A program made the translations under genes and the position numbers. This document shows positions 8,014-16,417 of a stretch of 35,894 nucleotides of DNA, one piece after another. The number at the start of each line of letters is the position of its first letter. Position 1 is the stretch's first letter. The notes under the pieces were generated by a model. It had not been told where the DNA came from, searched no databases, and worked only from the letters and a program-made list of their open reading frames with translations. Source of the stretch: Herbinix sp. (GTDB lineage Bacteria > Bacillota > Clostridia > Lachnospirales > Lachnospiraceae). The stretch covers positions 1 through 35,894 of the forward strand of contig JAQZBN010000039.1 of assembly GCA_029238935.1 (NCBI GenBank), in the 5' to 3' direction.

Positions 8014-8820
8014 CTAGATCGTTGTTTCAAAAAAACGTAGGATAGAACCGTCTATTGTAGTCACACTACATTCCTTTGCACCCCAAGGTTGCTCATAGAT
8101 ATCGGAAATCTGATCCCATCCGTTATTCTTGATGAACTGATGGAAAGTAGTAAGACCCTGTACATTAATAAAACCAACTACACCTTTACTAGGCTCACCT
8201 CTAAATAAGTGTATTCCTCTAAATGGAGTTAGATTTGTAACGATCAACTCTCCGGGATAATCAAACACACAGCCGTATACCGGTTTATCGTTAACATCTC
8301 TTCCGCAAACATCCCCATACCAGCCAAGGACATCACAAAACCATTTGCATGTGTTATCCATATCCTCTGTAAAATAAATTGGGGCATTTTCTTTTACGTA
8401 ATAGCCCCTCTTGCTGTAGCGTGACATATCATCCATTTCAACTTTTCCTCCTAATAATGTTTTCTGAACGGAAAGCTTTTCGAAGCTTGGTAAGAGACTT
8501 TTCCGGTCGCGCGCTGCAGAAGGGGTAACTCCGAAATACCGGTGAAAGGCTCTCGTGAATCCTTCTGGGGTGTCATAACCATACTGAAATGCGATATCAA
8601 TTATGCTTCTATCAGAGGATAGTAGTTCAGCTGCTGCAAGCGAAAGTCGTCTGTTTCTAATATACTCACCGACTGTGTATCCACATAAAATAGAAAATAG
8701 TCGCTGAAAATGAAACATAGACATACAAGCTTGCTTTGCTATATCCGAACAATTCAGATCTTCTGTGATATGATGTTCAATAAAGTCTACCGCATCCTGA
8801 AGTTGCTTTACTTCCGACAT
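8014..8820 (-). CDS. AraC-family regulator fused to a VOC (glyoxalase-like) domain
   Basis: 268 residues. The first 105 residues hold the double helix-turn-helix of AraC/XylS regulators (DLNCSDIAKQACMSMFHFQRLF, then IIDIAFQYGYDTPEGFTRAFHRYFGVTPS). From about residue 145 the protein resembles a vicinal-oxygen-chelate domain (APIYFTEDMDNTCKWFCDVLGWYGDV, then GCVFDYPGELIV), which probably binds a small ligand. The usual AraC order is reversed: DNA-binding domain first, sensor last. AGGAGG lies 7 nt before the ATG. Single gene with its own terminator; the ligand and regulon are unknown. Confidence 0.85.
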   Translation of the reverse strand: MSEVKQLQDAVDFIEHHITEDLNCSDIAKQACMSMFHFQRLFSILCGYTVGEYIRNRRLSLAAAELLSSDRSIIDIAFQYGYDTPEGFTRAFHRYFGVTPSAARDRKSLLPSFEKLSVQKTLLGGKVEMDDMSRYSKRGYYVKENAPIYFTEDMDNTCKWFCDVLGWYGDVCGRDVNDKPVYGCVFDYPGELIVTNLTPFRGIHLFRGEPSKGVVGFINVQGLTTFHQFIKNNGWDQISDIYEQPWGAKECSVTTIDGSILRFFETTI

Positions 8821-8893
8821 TTTCTCACCTCCTGTTCAAAACAATTATAGCCAGAGAAAAAGTATTCCTCTTGATTTTAAATGCTTAAATTTG

Positions 8894-9931
8894 TCATACC
8901 CCTTTTGCCTTTATTAAACGTTCAATTTCTCTTTTTGGTCGGTCAACACCTTCACCGGTATTAGTCGAATAATCATCTTTTAGACATGCTAGAATTCGCT
9001 CATAGCATTCAATTGCCTTATCAAAGTCGCCCTGCAATTCATAGATCTGTTCCATAGAATAGAGCCCATCAACAATATGAGGTACATTTTGCATTTCATA
9101 GGAATACTCATAATCTTTTAATGCTTCTGAATATTTACCTAAGCGCATCATTCGGTCTCCACGACAGCAATATGCCTGCCAAACATTGGGATTTACTGTA
9201 ACAGCCCTATTCCAGTAATAAATCGCCTTATCAAAGTTTCCATGGCCAGCTTCAACATCCCCCATGTAGATATCATACATATACTTTCTTTCGGGTTTGA
9301 TGTCTTTGATTTGTTCAATATAAGGAATTGCTGCATCGTAGCAGTGATCGGTAAGCATGTTCTCGATGATTGCATATAAACCGCGAAAATTCTTGGGATT
9401 TTTATCAAGGAAGCTTTTTAGGTATCGAATTAGTTCAAAATGGTTATCGTACCACTGATCACCGCATAGTCCATCATTCGCTTCCAGATAGGCAATCCAT
9501 CCACATTTTTTCTCTGGATCCAGTTCCAGAACCTTTTCGGCATAATTACTTGCCATCTCGTGGTCACTATGAGCACGATGGTTATAAAGGAATGCCAAAT
9601 CACTTAAAGCACGAATATCTTTTGGATTTTCTTTTAAAATACCTTCTAGAAAGTTGACGGAATGATCAAAATTCTCCGGTGCGATTCGTCGTTCCTGATA
9701 TAAACTATTTTCAATACGCTCCAATTCATCGCTTATTGGTAACGTAAAGAGTTCATCTATGGTTATTCCGAAATAAACAGCTAGTTTAGGTAATAAGGAA
9801 ATATCCGGTGTACTGCTTAAAGTTTCCCATTTGGAAACCGCTTGGAAGGAAACACCAAGATAATCGGCTAATTCTTCTTGTCTTTTTCCTTTTTCTATAC
9901 GTAAAGCTTTTATCTTTAATCCTATCTCCAT
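8894..9931 (-). CDS. XRE-family regulator with TPR-like C-terminal domain
   Basis: 345 residues. Residues 5-60 are a Cro/CI-type helix-turn-helix (IKALRIEKGKRQEELADYLG, then VSFQAVSKWET). From about residue 90 to the end there are repeated tetratricopeptide-like helix pairs (ALSDLAFLYNHRAHSDHEMA, KAIYYWNRAVTVNPNVWQAY, EALKDYEYSY, KAIECYERILACL). This layout is common in one-component Firmicute regulators; TPR repeats may bind a peptide or protein partner. GAGGTG stands 6 nt before the ATG. The promoter at 10002-9974 overlaps a palindrome near the transcription start, suggesting autoregulation. Confidence 0.88.
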   Translation of the reverse strand: MEIGLKIKALRIEKGKRQEELADYLGVSFQAVSKWETLSSTPDISLLPKLAVYFGITIDELFTLPISDELERIENSLYQERRIAPENFDHSVNFLEGILKENPKDIRALSDLAFLYNHRAHSDHEMASNYAEKVLELDPEKKCGWIAYLEANDGLCGDQWYDNHFELIRYLKSFLDKNPKNFRGLYAIIENMLTDHCYDAAIPYIEQIKDIKPERKYMYDIYMGDVEAGHGNFDKAIYYWNRAVTVNPNVWQAYCCRGDRMMRLGKYSEALKDYEYSYEMQNVPHIVDGLYSMEQIYELQGDFDKAIECYERILACLKDDYSTNTGEGVDRPKREIERLIKAKGV

Positions 9932-9956
9932 TGTTATTCACCTCGTTAATTTGTTT

Positions 9957-9968
9957 ATCAGCTGATAG
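9957..9968. promoter_or_regulatory. palindrome at the transcription start of the XRE-TPR gene
   Basis: TATCAGCTGATA, a perfect 12-bp palindrome, centred near the predicted +1 of the promoter at 10002-9974. Its position suits an operator for the repressor-like product of the gene itself (inference). Confidence 0.45.
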
Positions 9969-9973
9969 ATTAA

Positions 9974-10002
9974 TCATACTAAAAGAAGCATCAGTAAACA
10001 AT
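9974..10002 (-). promoter_or_regulatory. promoter of the XRE-TPR gene
   Basis: Minus strand TTGTTT (10002-9997), 17-nt spacer, TATGAT (9979-9974). Confidence 0.6.
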
Positions 10003-10124
10003 CGAGTTGAATTCGAAATCATTCAACCAACCGTTGAGTCGATTTTATTTTGCATAAGAGAATCATAATAGAAGTGATTTAGTTTAGTGGGATACACTAC
10101 AATATAATTACTCAATATAATTAT

Positions 10125-10416
10125 TTAATATTTATCAATAAAGGTATCACACATCCATTGATAAAACTTTTGCTCTTCTTCAAATTGTGGATAGCTGAAT
10201 GATCAAATATCATAATTTCTCTTTCACCATTACCACGGATTTCATCTCTAATTGAAGGGATAGGAATTATTTTTTTACTTGCCCATTATAGCATTCTAAT
10301 ATTTTTGTGGCAACAAATTCCATTCCATGAAGCATATATGAAATATGGTCTAGCGTAATATTAGGATCATGGTTAAGAGAGAATAGAAGAGGGTTATGAT
10401 ATAAAATAAGAGCTAA
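10125..10416 (-). pseudogene. eroded 3' part of an unrecognised gene
   Basis: Reading the minus strand, three adjacent blocks in shifting frames look coding: ALILYHNPLLFSLNHDPNIT then LDHISYMLHGMEFVATKILE; then KKIIPIPSIRDEIRGNGERE and IMIFDHS; then SYPQFEEEQKFYQWMCDTFI with DKY and a stop at 10125. The first shift falls at a run of seven A; the second is near 10200. No start codon or ribosome binding site is left. I do not recognise the parent family. The remnant sits between the XRE-TPR and second AraC genes and is probably not functional. Confidence 0.55.
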
Positions 10417-10472
10417 TTAAATGATAAGGAATAGGGTTATTAAAGTGCACCTGCCATTATACTTATGAAATG

Positions 10473-10509
10473 AAAAAACCCAGATACTTGATTTCTCAAA
10501 GTATCTGGG
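10473..10509 (-). terminator. rho-independent terminator of the second AraC gene
   Basis: Perfect 11-bp stem CCCAGATACTT / AAGTATCTGGG with a 9-nt loop; minus strand continues with TTTTTT. It begins 42 bp past the stop codon. Confidence 0.88.
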
Positions 10510-10550
10510 AAGATAGAAGGGCAGAAAAAAAGCAAATGCAATTAATTACA

Positions 10551-11564
10551 TCATTTGGTATCTTTACGATTAAGCCATTGCTCAACCATCTTGTAGTATT
10601 CATCCTTAGGTTCAGAATTGGCATAATAAAATTCCAAAGTCTGCACATCGAGGATTTGTCCCTCTACATTTACAGGATCGGTATTTCGGAACAGGAAATC
10701 ATCCGTATCATCACCGGGGCATTCTCCATAGAACATGCATCGTACTTTCATACCTTCAAACATAACATCAAAAAATTTGAAACCATGAAAGCTGCTAATG
10801 GAATTGCCTTCATATTCAAAGAAATCTTTTACGATCTGTTCCTCATTCCACTTAAATGTGAAACAGATTTTGTCGAGTTTAAATTCAAGTCCATGGGCAA
10901 ATATCATAGTTTTACCATCCACTTTAAACTTGATTTTCGCTTGCTTTAGTTTTTCTGCTAATAGTAACAGAATTCTCCAGTCCTCTTTTTGTTGCATGTC
11001 TTTTAAATTAATGTGATATTCATACCTTGTATCCATCGGTATTCCTCCTTTATTTTTGGTAGTTCCATCATAACAATAAAAGAGGTTTTTATCCTGTTTT
11101 GAAGAATATTGATTTGTCAGTAAGGACAGCTCATCGGTTGTTGATTGATTACTCCATCCACCATGTAGTTCAAACTTTATATGTAATGGAAGAAATACCT
11201 TGGTTTCTGGATATGTCCTTCGAACAAAACTTGGTGGAAATCCATGAAATCGTGTGAATGCCTTGGTAAATGCCTCAGGAGTCTCATACCCATACTGAAG
11301 GGCTAGATCTATGATATGTATTTTCGAAGTCTTAAGCTCTTTTCCGGCAAGTGATAGTCGCCTGTTTCGCAGATATTCCATGATGGACATATTACAAGCA
11401 ATCTTGAATAAATGATTCAAGGTGGAAATACTGAGATAAAAATGCTCTGCTATATTAGTTGGGGTCAACACTTCAAGGAGATTGGATTCCATATAGTCTA
11501 TAATATGCTGTACCATATCAATTGTAATAGCAGCATTAGTTTCTTTCTTTAATTCTTTTGGCAT
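10551..11564 (-). CDS. AraC-family regulator with unknown C-terminal domain
   Basis: 337 residues. Residues 15-115 carry the AraC double helix-turn-helix (VLTPTNIAEHFYLSISTLNHLF, then IIDLALQYGYETPEAFTKAF, with RFHGFPPSFVRR). After a linker of about 60 residues, residues 180-330 form a separate domain with beta-rich text (KTMIFAHGLEFKLDKICFTF, KFFDVMFEGMKVRCMFYGE) that I do not recognise; it starts at an internal Met (MDTRYEYHINLKD). A sensor role is likely by analogy with neighbours, but unproven. AGGAGG precedes the ATG by 7 nt. Strong terminator downstream. Confidence 0.82.
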   Translation of the reverse strand: MPKELKKETNAAITIDMVQHIIDYMESNLLEVLTPTNIAEHFYLSISTLNHLFKIACNMSIMEYLRNRRLSLAGKELKTSKIHIIDLALQYGYETPEAFTKAFTRFHGFPPSFVRRTYPETKVFLPLHIKFELHGGWSNQSTTDELSLLTNQYSSKQDKNLFYCYDGTTKNKGGIPMDTRYEYHINLKDMQQKEDWRILLLLAEKLKQAKIKFKVDGKTMIFAHGLEFKLDKICFTFKWNEEQIVKDFFEYEGNSISSFHGFKFFDVMFEGMKVRCMFYGECPGDDTDDFLFRNTDPVNVEGQILDVQTLEFYYANSEPKDEYYKMVEQWLNRKDTK

Positions 11565-11809
11565 AGTCTATTCCTCCTAAATTGGTACAATTATTATAGC
11601 TATAAATATGGTGAAAATCCTGTCTTGAAGAGTTACAAATTGTCAGTATGTAATGATTTTATATATTCTCGTTCATTGGATTAAGAGATATGAAGTTTAT
11701 CATCTCCATTCTCATAATTTATTCAGATATACCTAAGTTGGTTGTGTTTGTTATTGAGCAAATTAGAGCCATTGATTTCGTGCTATCAGTTTCTTACTAT
11801 AGTTTTCAA

Positions 11810-12553
11810 TCAATCACGTATTTCATTAATTAATATTTGTTTGATTTCGTGTAAATCTTCCTCACTATATGCGAGACCTTTCTCACCAAAATACCATTCT
11901 TTTATCGCATTTTCAATAAGGTAGCGATATTTTTCCGGTACATAATCAAGTGCCCATAAACCGCATTCATATTTTGATAGAATTTTCTTTTCTTTTTTAT
12001 AGGATAAAATTCGACCAAGATTCAGGATATTGCTGGAAAAATATCTTGGATTGTAGGCATGAAAATTATATTCACCCACTTCATTACTAATCGAATGCCA
12101 AAAATCTTTTTCTGGTATTGTTGGGAAAACCTCTTTTATGGGGCGTCCATAGATACAAATACCGCTTTGGTTTGTAAGATGAACATGGCAGGCAATATCC
12201 GCATCACAAAAATCTTCATCTACGATAAAGCTTTCTTTTTTATTGCAGTTTATCAATTCTTTGTAATGCTCTGTCCATGAATCACTATAATGATACTGAC
12301 ATGGGGTAGGATATTTCCATGGTTGTAAATCATTGATCCAAATAGCAGACATTTCAAGATGTGCTGGCTTTTGATCTATCTCTATTATATATTGAGAAAT
12401 CAATAACCGTTGTTCCCGGCTCATTCGTTCAGAAGATATAATTAGAAGATCAATATCACTTACGCCTTCTACAAAACAGTTCAATGCGATTGAACCATGG
12501 ATATAAATTCCTATTACTGCTTCACCGATGCAGCCTAGCCAAGTATCAGTCAC
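11810..12553 (-). CDS. aminoglycoside nucleotidyltransferase-like protein, N-terminus frameshifted
   Basis: The frame encodes an AadA/ANT(9)-like nucleotidyltransferase: HGSIALNCFVEGVSDIDLLI supplies the GS...DxD metal- and NTP-binding motif (G20-S21, D33, D35), and the C-terminal half matches the DUF4111 helical domain (YNPRYFSSNILNLGRILSY). Family members adenylylate aminoglycosides. As read, it starts at a GTG (12553) with no ribosome binding site. A good start, ATG at 12609 with AAGGAGGAGA upstream, opens another frame (MEFKNYQTLSSEVTEQLKK) that stops at a run of six A (12554-12559). One extra A would join both into a normal-length protein. It is either a recent inactivating frameshift, a slippage-dependent gene or a sequencing error. 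Confidence 0.75.
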   Translation of the reverse strand: MTDTWLGCIGEAVIGIYIHGSIALNCFVEGVSDIDLLIISSERMSREQRLLISQYIIEIDQKPAHLEMSAIWINDLQPWKYPTPCQYHYSDSWTEHYKELINCNKKESFIVDEDFCDADIACHVHLTNQSGICIYGRPIKEVFPTIPEKDFWHSISNEVGEYNFHAYNPRYFSSNILNLGRILSYKKEKKILSKYECGLWALDYVPEKYRYLIENAIKEWYFGEKGLAYSEEDLHEIKQILINEIRD

Positions 12554-12674
12554 TTTTTTAATTGCTCTGTCACTTCGGACGAAAGAGTTTGATAGTTTTT
12601 AAATTCCATATTGTCTCCTCCTTGTACGATTGAATTAAATCGCTTTTACCATAAACATTTCCATTGGCTGGATC

Positions 12675-14048
12675 CTATCGTAAGTCAATCGGTGTATCAT
12701 CCAAGACAAAGGTCTCAAAAGCTTTTATCGCTTTGTCTCTCATAGTAAAATCATATATTCCTTTATTTATTAATCGGAGAGTGAAGAACATATTCTCAGC
12801 GATAGATATTTTGTAATCATTGATAAATACCTCATAAGGATAATCCTTTACTTTCTCACAAAGACACTGGTAATAATAATCGAGCAAAGGTATCGCTTTC
12901 ATTTTATCCGCTTCAATATGAAGAGCTAGAAGCATTGCTAAATCCTCTGTGCATAATCCCATTCTTACCGCTTGAAGTCCAACAAATTTAATTGTTCTAT
13001 CCTCTGTTTTAGACACAAAGGTTTGACCTGGATGGAGATCCCCATGAATAATTGTGATATTCTTTCCAAGATGAAATCTTTCTTCAATAAGTTTGGGATA
13101 TTCCTCTCTTAAATACTGAATAGCGTTTTGAAAACAATCGAGTTTTATTGTATCGATATTGTTTTCAAAGTTCATCCATACTTTTGGTATTTTACCTGTT
13201 TCTTCACTTTTTCTATATTTTATATAATCCTTTTCCATACAACTGATATGAGCAAGAATATTCTCTTTTGATTCTAACCTCCAATCAAGTCCGATTTTTT
13301 CAAAGGACTCAGAGTCTTCCCAAAAACCAGCATGTAGCTTTGCTGCAGCAGATAAAATAGCGTTATAGTTCTGCCTTATTATTTCACCATTTTCATTGTT
13401 TTCATTAAAATCATATCCTTGTATATAATGTTCTGTCAGATCGTCTATCAACACAACTTTCTTATCCAAATCGATATGATATATCCGTGGAATTGCTTTG
13501 GTAAAATCTTTGATAAAGTTCAATCTATATAATTCTGCATCATTTTTGTTATAAATTTTTTCAAATAATTTTAATGTTTTCTGTGAAGCTGATATTGTAA
13601 TACTGATGATTGAAGTACCGTCTTTTTTTACTGGTTTACCTTTGGTAATAGTACAATATCCTATGTTAGGGTACGCTTTGTGTACTGCGTTTATGATTGT
13701 TTCGTTATCAATACCTAATCCGATTATTTCATTTGAGACAATTTTACTATCCATTTTTTGCAATACACATTTTGCAATGTATTCTGCTTGTTGTTCCAAA
13801 AGTGTTGGCTTTTCTAGTTCGATTTTCTCATCAAATGAGTATGCTGGCATTATAATGTCGTCAATAGAACATCGGAATATTTGAGATAATAGAGGCAATA
13901 AAGTGGTTTCCGGTAATGTGTGACCGTTTTCCCATTTGCTGATTGCTTGCGGGGAAATAATAAGCATTTCTGCTAACTTTTCCTGGGATAATCCGATACT
14001 CTTACGTAATGCAGTAATTTTAATCCCTACTTTTTTTATATCAAGCAT
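12675..14048 (-). CDS. XRE helix-turn-helix fused to a degenerate APH-type kinase domain
   Basis: 457 residues from the ATG at 14048, which has AAGGAG 6 nt upstream; an ATG at 14075 lacks one. Residues 8-65 are a Cro/CI helix-turn-helix (ITALRKSIGLSQEKLAEMLI, ISPQAISKWENG). From about residue 80 to the end the protein follows the aminoglycoside-phosphotransferase fold. The catalytic loop reads HGDLHPGQ (335-342), with Gln where Asn is usual, and the Mg-binding Asp of the IDW motif is replaced (FVGLQ, Gly357). The kinase chemistry is therefore probably lost or altered, and the domain may serve as a ligand sensor for the DNA-binding part (inference). It lies just upstream of the nucleotidyltransferase gene on the same strand (65 bp to the ATG at 12609) and may regulate it. 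Confidence 0.82.
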   Translation of the reverse strand: MLDIKKVGIKITALRKSIGLSQEKLAEMLIISPQAISKWENGHTLPETTLLPLLSQIFRCSIDDIIMPAYSFDEKIELEKPTLLEQQAEYIAKCVLQKMDSKIVSNEIIGLGIDNETIINAVHKAYPNIGYCTITKGKPVKKDGTSIISITISASQKTLKLFEKIYNKNDAELYRLNFIKDFTKAIPRIYHIDLDKKVVLIDDLTEHYIQGYDFNENNENGEIIRQNYNAILSAAAKLHAGFWEDSESFEKIGLDWRLESKENILAHISCMEKDYIKYRKSEETGKIPKVWMNFENNIDTIKLDCFQNAIQYLREEYPKLIEERFHLGKNITIIHGDLHPGQTFVSKTEDRTIKFVGLQAVRMGLCTEDLAMLLALHIEADKMKAIPLLDYYYQCLCEKVKDYPYEVFINDYKISIAENMFFTLRLINKGIYDFTMRDKAIKAFETFVLDDTPIDLR

Positions 14049-14228
14049 AAATTTCTCCTTAGATTTTATATTCAACGTTGATAGTATAATGATAGTTATT
14101 ATGGATGATAAAAACCATATGAATAATAGGAAGAGAACTCAACTATAAGTTAACCCGTGATTTTTAAGCGTAGCAATATATTCTATATCTGATCACTTTC
14201 ATTAATAGTTTTGATAACATAATAATAT

Positions 14229-14254
14229 AGACACGACAACATATTGTCATGTCT
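14229..14254. terminator. possible terminator hairpin
   Basis: AGACACGACAA / TTGTCATGTCT, 11 bp with one mismatch (a G-U pair on the minus strand), loop CATA. Neither side has a strong T-run, though TCTTTTTATT follows 8 bp later on the plus strand. Confidence 0.4.
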
Positions 14255-14346
14255 AGGATATCTTTTTATTATAATAATTCCTACGCATATTTTTAAAATC
14301 AATCAATACACTATTACTTTACTACAGCCTAACGGTAGAGGTAATA

Positions 14347-14364
14347 ACCACAGTAGGAGAGTAT
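14347..14364. repeat. 18-nt dispersed repeat, copy 2
   Basis: ACCACAGTAGGAGAGTAT, identical to 3479-3496. Both copies sit in spacers between minus-strand genes. Function unknown. Confidence 0.6.
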
Positions 14365-14463
14365 AGTACACTTAATCAGAAACCAGTAGATGGCAATCAT
14401 GAGGTGGGAGAGCAGCTATAAAGTTACCTTTAGATATTGAAAGGATAATAAAAATAGATTTGC

Positions 14464-15075
14464 TTATCCCACAGTCCGGTTATTTTGATTTTCAATAAAT
14501 ACTGCTTGTCCATCATTTAAACGGATTACTTGACAAGAGTTTTTGGCTTCATAGCTAGCTATTCTTTCATCTAGATTTTCATATCTTTTAAGAAATCTAC
14601 TGTAATGTGGAATGATTTGAATATTCGTTAAGTTCATTCCGGTAAAATCAGTCAAACCAATCGTATCATTCATCTGTGCTTCGAAGCAATCAATTATTCC
14701 TATTGTGTTTTCTAGAACTAGGCTGCCAGCACTAATACCAATAATAATCTTATTTTTATCTATGTTATGCAATATTTCAGCGCAATCTTTCTGTCGCAAT
14801 GAATTAAGTAAATAATATGGATTACCACCAATGAATTCAATCACATCATAATGATAAAGCTCTTCAACAGGGTCATCGTCAATATCAAAATAGGTTACAG
14901 CTAGGTTTAAACTCTTTATTTCGTCCGTTAATCTTGGAATAATCCTATCATTTATTTTATAACCAACAGAAGCAGTAGTAATGATTGCTGCATTACGAAA
15001 ATCTTTTGTAACATATTTATTTACTTCATTCATTAGTATATCAGATGATAAACCGTTTGATGATAATACAAGCAT
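14464..15075 (-). CDS. peptidase family S51-like protein (class I glutamine amidotransferase fold)
   Basis: 203 residues, with FIGGNPYYLLNSL and the nucleophile elbow GISAGSLVL, where Ser sits in the G-x-S-A-G position of S51 dipeptidase E and cyanophycinase. A conserved His follows in IIPHYSRF. Members cleave Asp-X dipeptides or related substrates; the exact substrate is open. AAGGAG lies 9 nt before the ATG. Monocistronic. Confidence 0.85.
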   Translation of the reverse strand: MLVLSSNGLSSDILMNEVNKYVTKDFRNAAIITTASVGYKINDRIIPRLTDEIKSLNLAVTYFDIDDDPVEELYHYDVIEFIGGNPYYLLNSLRQKDCAEILHNIDKNKIIIGISAGSLVLENTIGIIDCFEAQMNDTIGLTDFTGMNLTNIQIIPHYSRFLKRYENLDERIASYEAKNSCQVIRLNDGQAVFIENQNNRTVG

Positions 15076-15178
15076 TTCGTATCTCCTTTATGTAATAGTT
15101 AAAAATTTTATATTTTCAAGTTCATCCCGTAATAAAAAATCAAATCATATTTTGTGTAATTAATTACTTTCAATTCTT

Positions 15179-15263
15179 ATCAATCATAAACAGATCAAAT
15201 GATATTCATATCAATCATATACAGATCAAATGATATTCATATCAATCGTAAGCATATCAATCG
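15179..15263. repeat. 31-bp tandem repeat, two copies plus a diverged third
   Basis: Units at 15179-15209 and 15210-15240 differ at one base (CATAAACAG versus CATATACAG). A partial, diverged third copy (ATCAATCGTAAGCATATCAA) runs into the 3' end of the APH gene at 15257. The array may have arisen by slippage from the gene end. Confidence 0.75.
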
Positions 15264-16279
15264 AAACAATCGTATTCTTGACATAACCATTTCCTTATTG
15301 TCTTGATTTGACTATGATATCGTTCAAGTTCTTTCATGGTTCCTACTACTTGTTCCGCTCCTTGAGTTCGTTCTTCCTCATCCATATTTTCTATTCCTAA
15401 TGCTCGTTTTAAGCTATATTCTAACCAGCCAAGCATACCCACATAACCGCTGTCAAGTACACAATCCCAATTGACAGATTCTGTATTCATATAATCACTA
15501 TAAGCATTAAATAAGATTCTAAATTTATCTTTATCCAATTCACCTTTACCATTATTCGTCCAGTAATTCAATACTTCTAATAATTCTTGATATGGGTTTA
15601 CATATCCAGCGGCTTCCCAATCTATGAGATATGGGATGTCTTTATTCCACATTACATTTTTGGGATCTAAATCTCGGTGACTAATAACCATAAACTTGGA
15701 TAACACGAGATTAGCGTCATTCACTCGTTTGTTCCATATTACTAGATTTTCTATCATATTAGAATAAGTAATAACCCAGTAAGCTCCTTGGTCTTTCCCC
15801 ATATCTAAAAAATACTTCCAATGATAGAGAATAGGGTTGTGATTCTCTTTTTTAATCTCCGGTACTGAAATTTTCATACGATGAATTCTACCTAATACGG
15901 TTCCGATCTCGTAGCAGTTTTTTTCGGTGATCAAAGGTGGGAAAATTGAAGTACCCTCAATCCAAGGAAATACCATATAATATTTATTATTTAAATGAAG
16001 CACAGGATTACCTGCAAAATTTAAAGCAGCCACAACTGGTATGGAATGAGACAAGGCATTTGCAATTCGTTCGGAGTTAATCATATTTTCTACTACACCA
16101 TTTCGTTGCATTATGGATGGGTTCAGCCATTTTAATGCGTATACATTTGTTTCGGTCATAACCTTGTACATTTTGTGCATTAACCCACCGGAAATACTGG
16201 TAGGCTTATCAATTACTTTACCGATTTTATATGTATCAAATAAATCTATTACATCATTAAGAATTTCTATATCGTTCAT
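15257..16279 (-). CDS. APH-family phosphotransferase
   Basis: 340 residues with an intact kinase core: the glycine-rich N-lobe (SISGGLMHKMYKVMT), the lysine strand (VYALKWL), the catalytic loop HRDLDPKN and the metal-binding LIDWEAAGYVNP. It belongs to the phosphotransferase enzyme family (PF01636). The substrate cannot be told from sequence; antibiotic resistance should not be assumed. AAGGAG precedes the ATG by 5-6 nt. The 3' end abuts a tandem repeat and no terminator hairpin is visible. Confidence 0.85.
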   Translation of the reverse strand: MNDIEILNDVIDLFDTYKIGKVIDKPTSISGGLMHKMYKVMTETNVYALKWLNPSIMQRNGVVENMINSERIANALSHSIPVVAALNFAGNPVLHLNNKYYMVFPWIEGTSIFPPLITEKNCYEIGTVLGRIHRMKISVPEIKKENHNPILYHWKYFLDMGKDQGAYWVITYSNMIENLVIWNKRVNDANLVLSKFMVISHRDLDPKNVMWNKDIPYLIDWEAAGYVNPYQELLEVLNYWTNNGKGELDKDKFRILFNAYSDYMNTESVNWDCVLDSGYVGMLGWLEYSLKRALGIENMDEEERTQGAEQVVGTMKELERYHSQIKTIRKWLCQEYDCFD

Positions 16280-16417
16280 ATTACTCCTTTAAATTTTTAT
16301 ATAAGATGGTCGACTATATACGAAATAAACTTATGAATAACATAGAAGAAAAGTTATGTGAAGGGTATTGTTGAAAGCTTCCTGTGAGATGAACTATTAT
16401 ACTGAATTTGAATTAGG

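Larger units (their letters stand above)
14049..14463. other. intergenic region with hairpin and short repeat
   Basis: No gene seen. It contains a hairpin at 14229-14254 and an 18-nt sequence at 14347-14364 also found at 3479-3496. Confidence 0.5.

Noticed and set aside
10470..10949. 159-codon plus-strand frame
   Set aside because: It is antisense to the AraC gene, begins within the AraC terminator, and lacks a ribosome binding site.
15179..15263. CRISPR array
   Set aside because: The repeats are directly adjacent without spacers and there are no cas genes; it is a simple tandem duplication.
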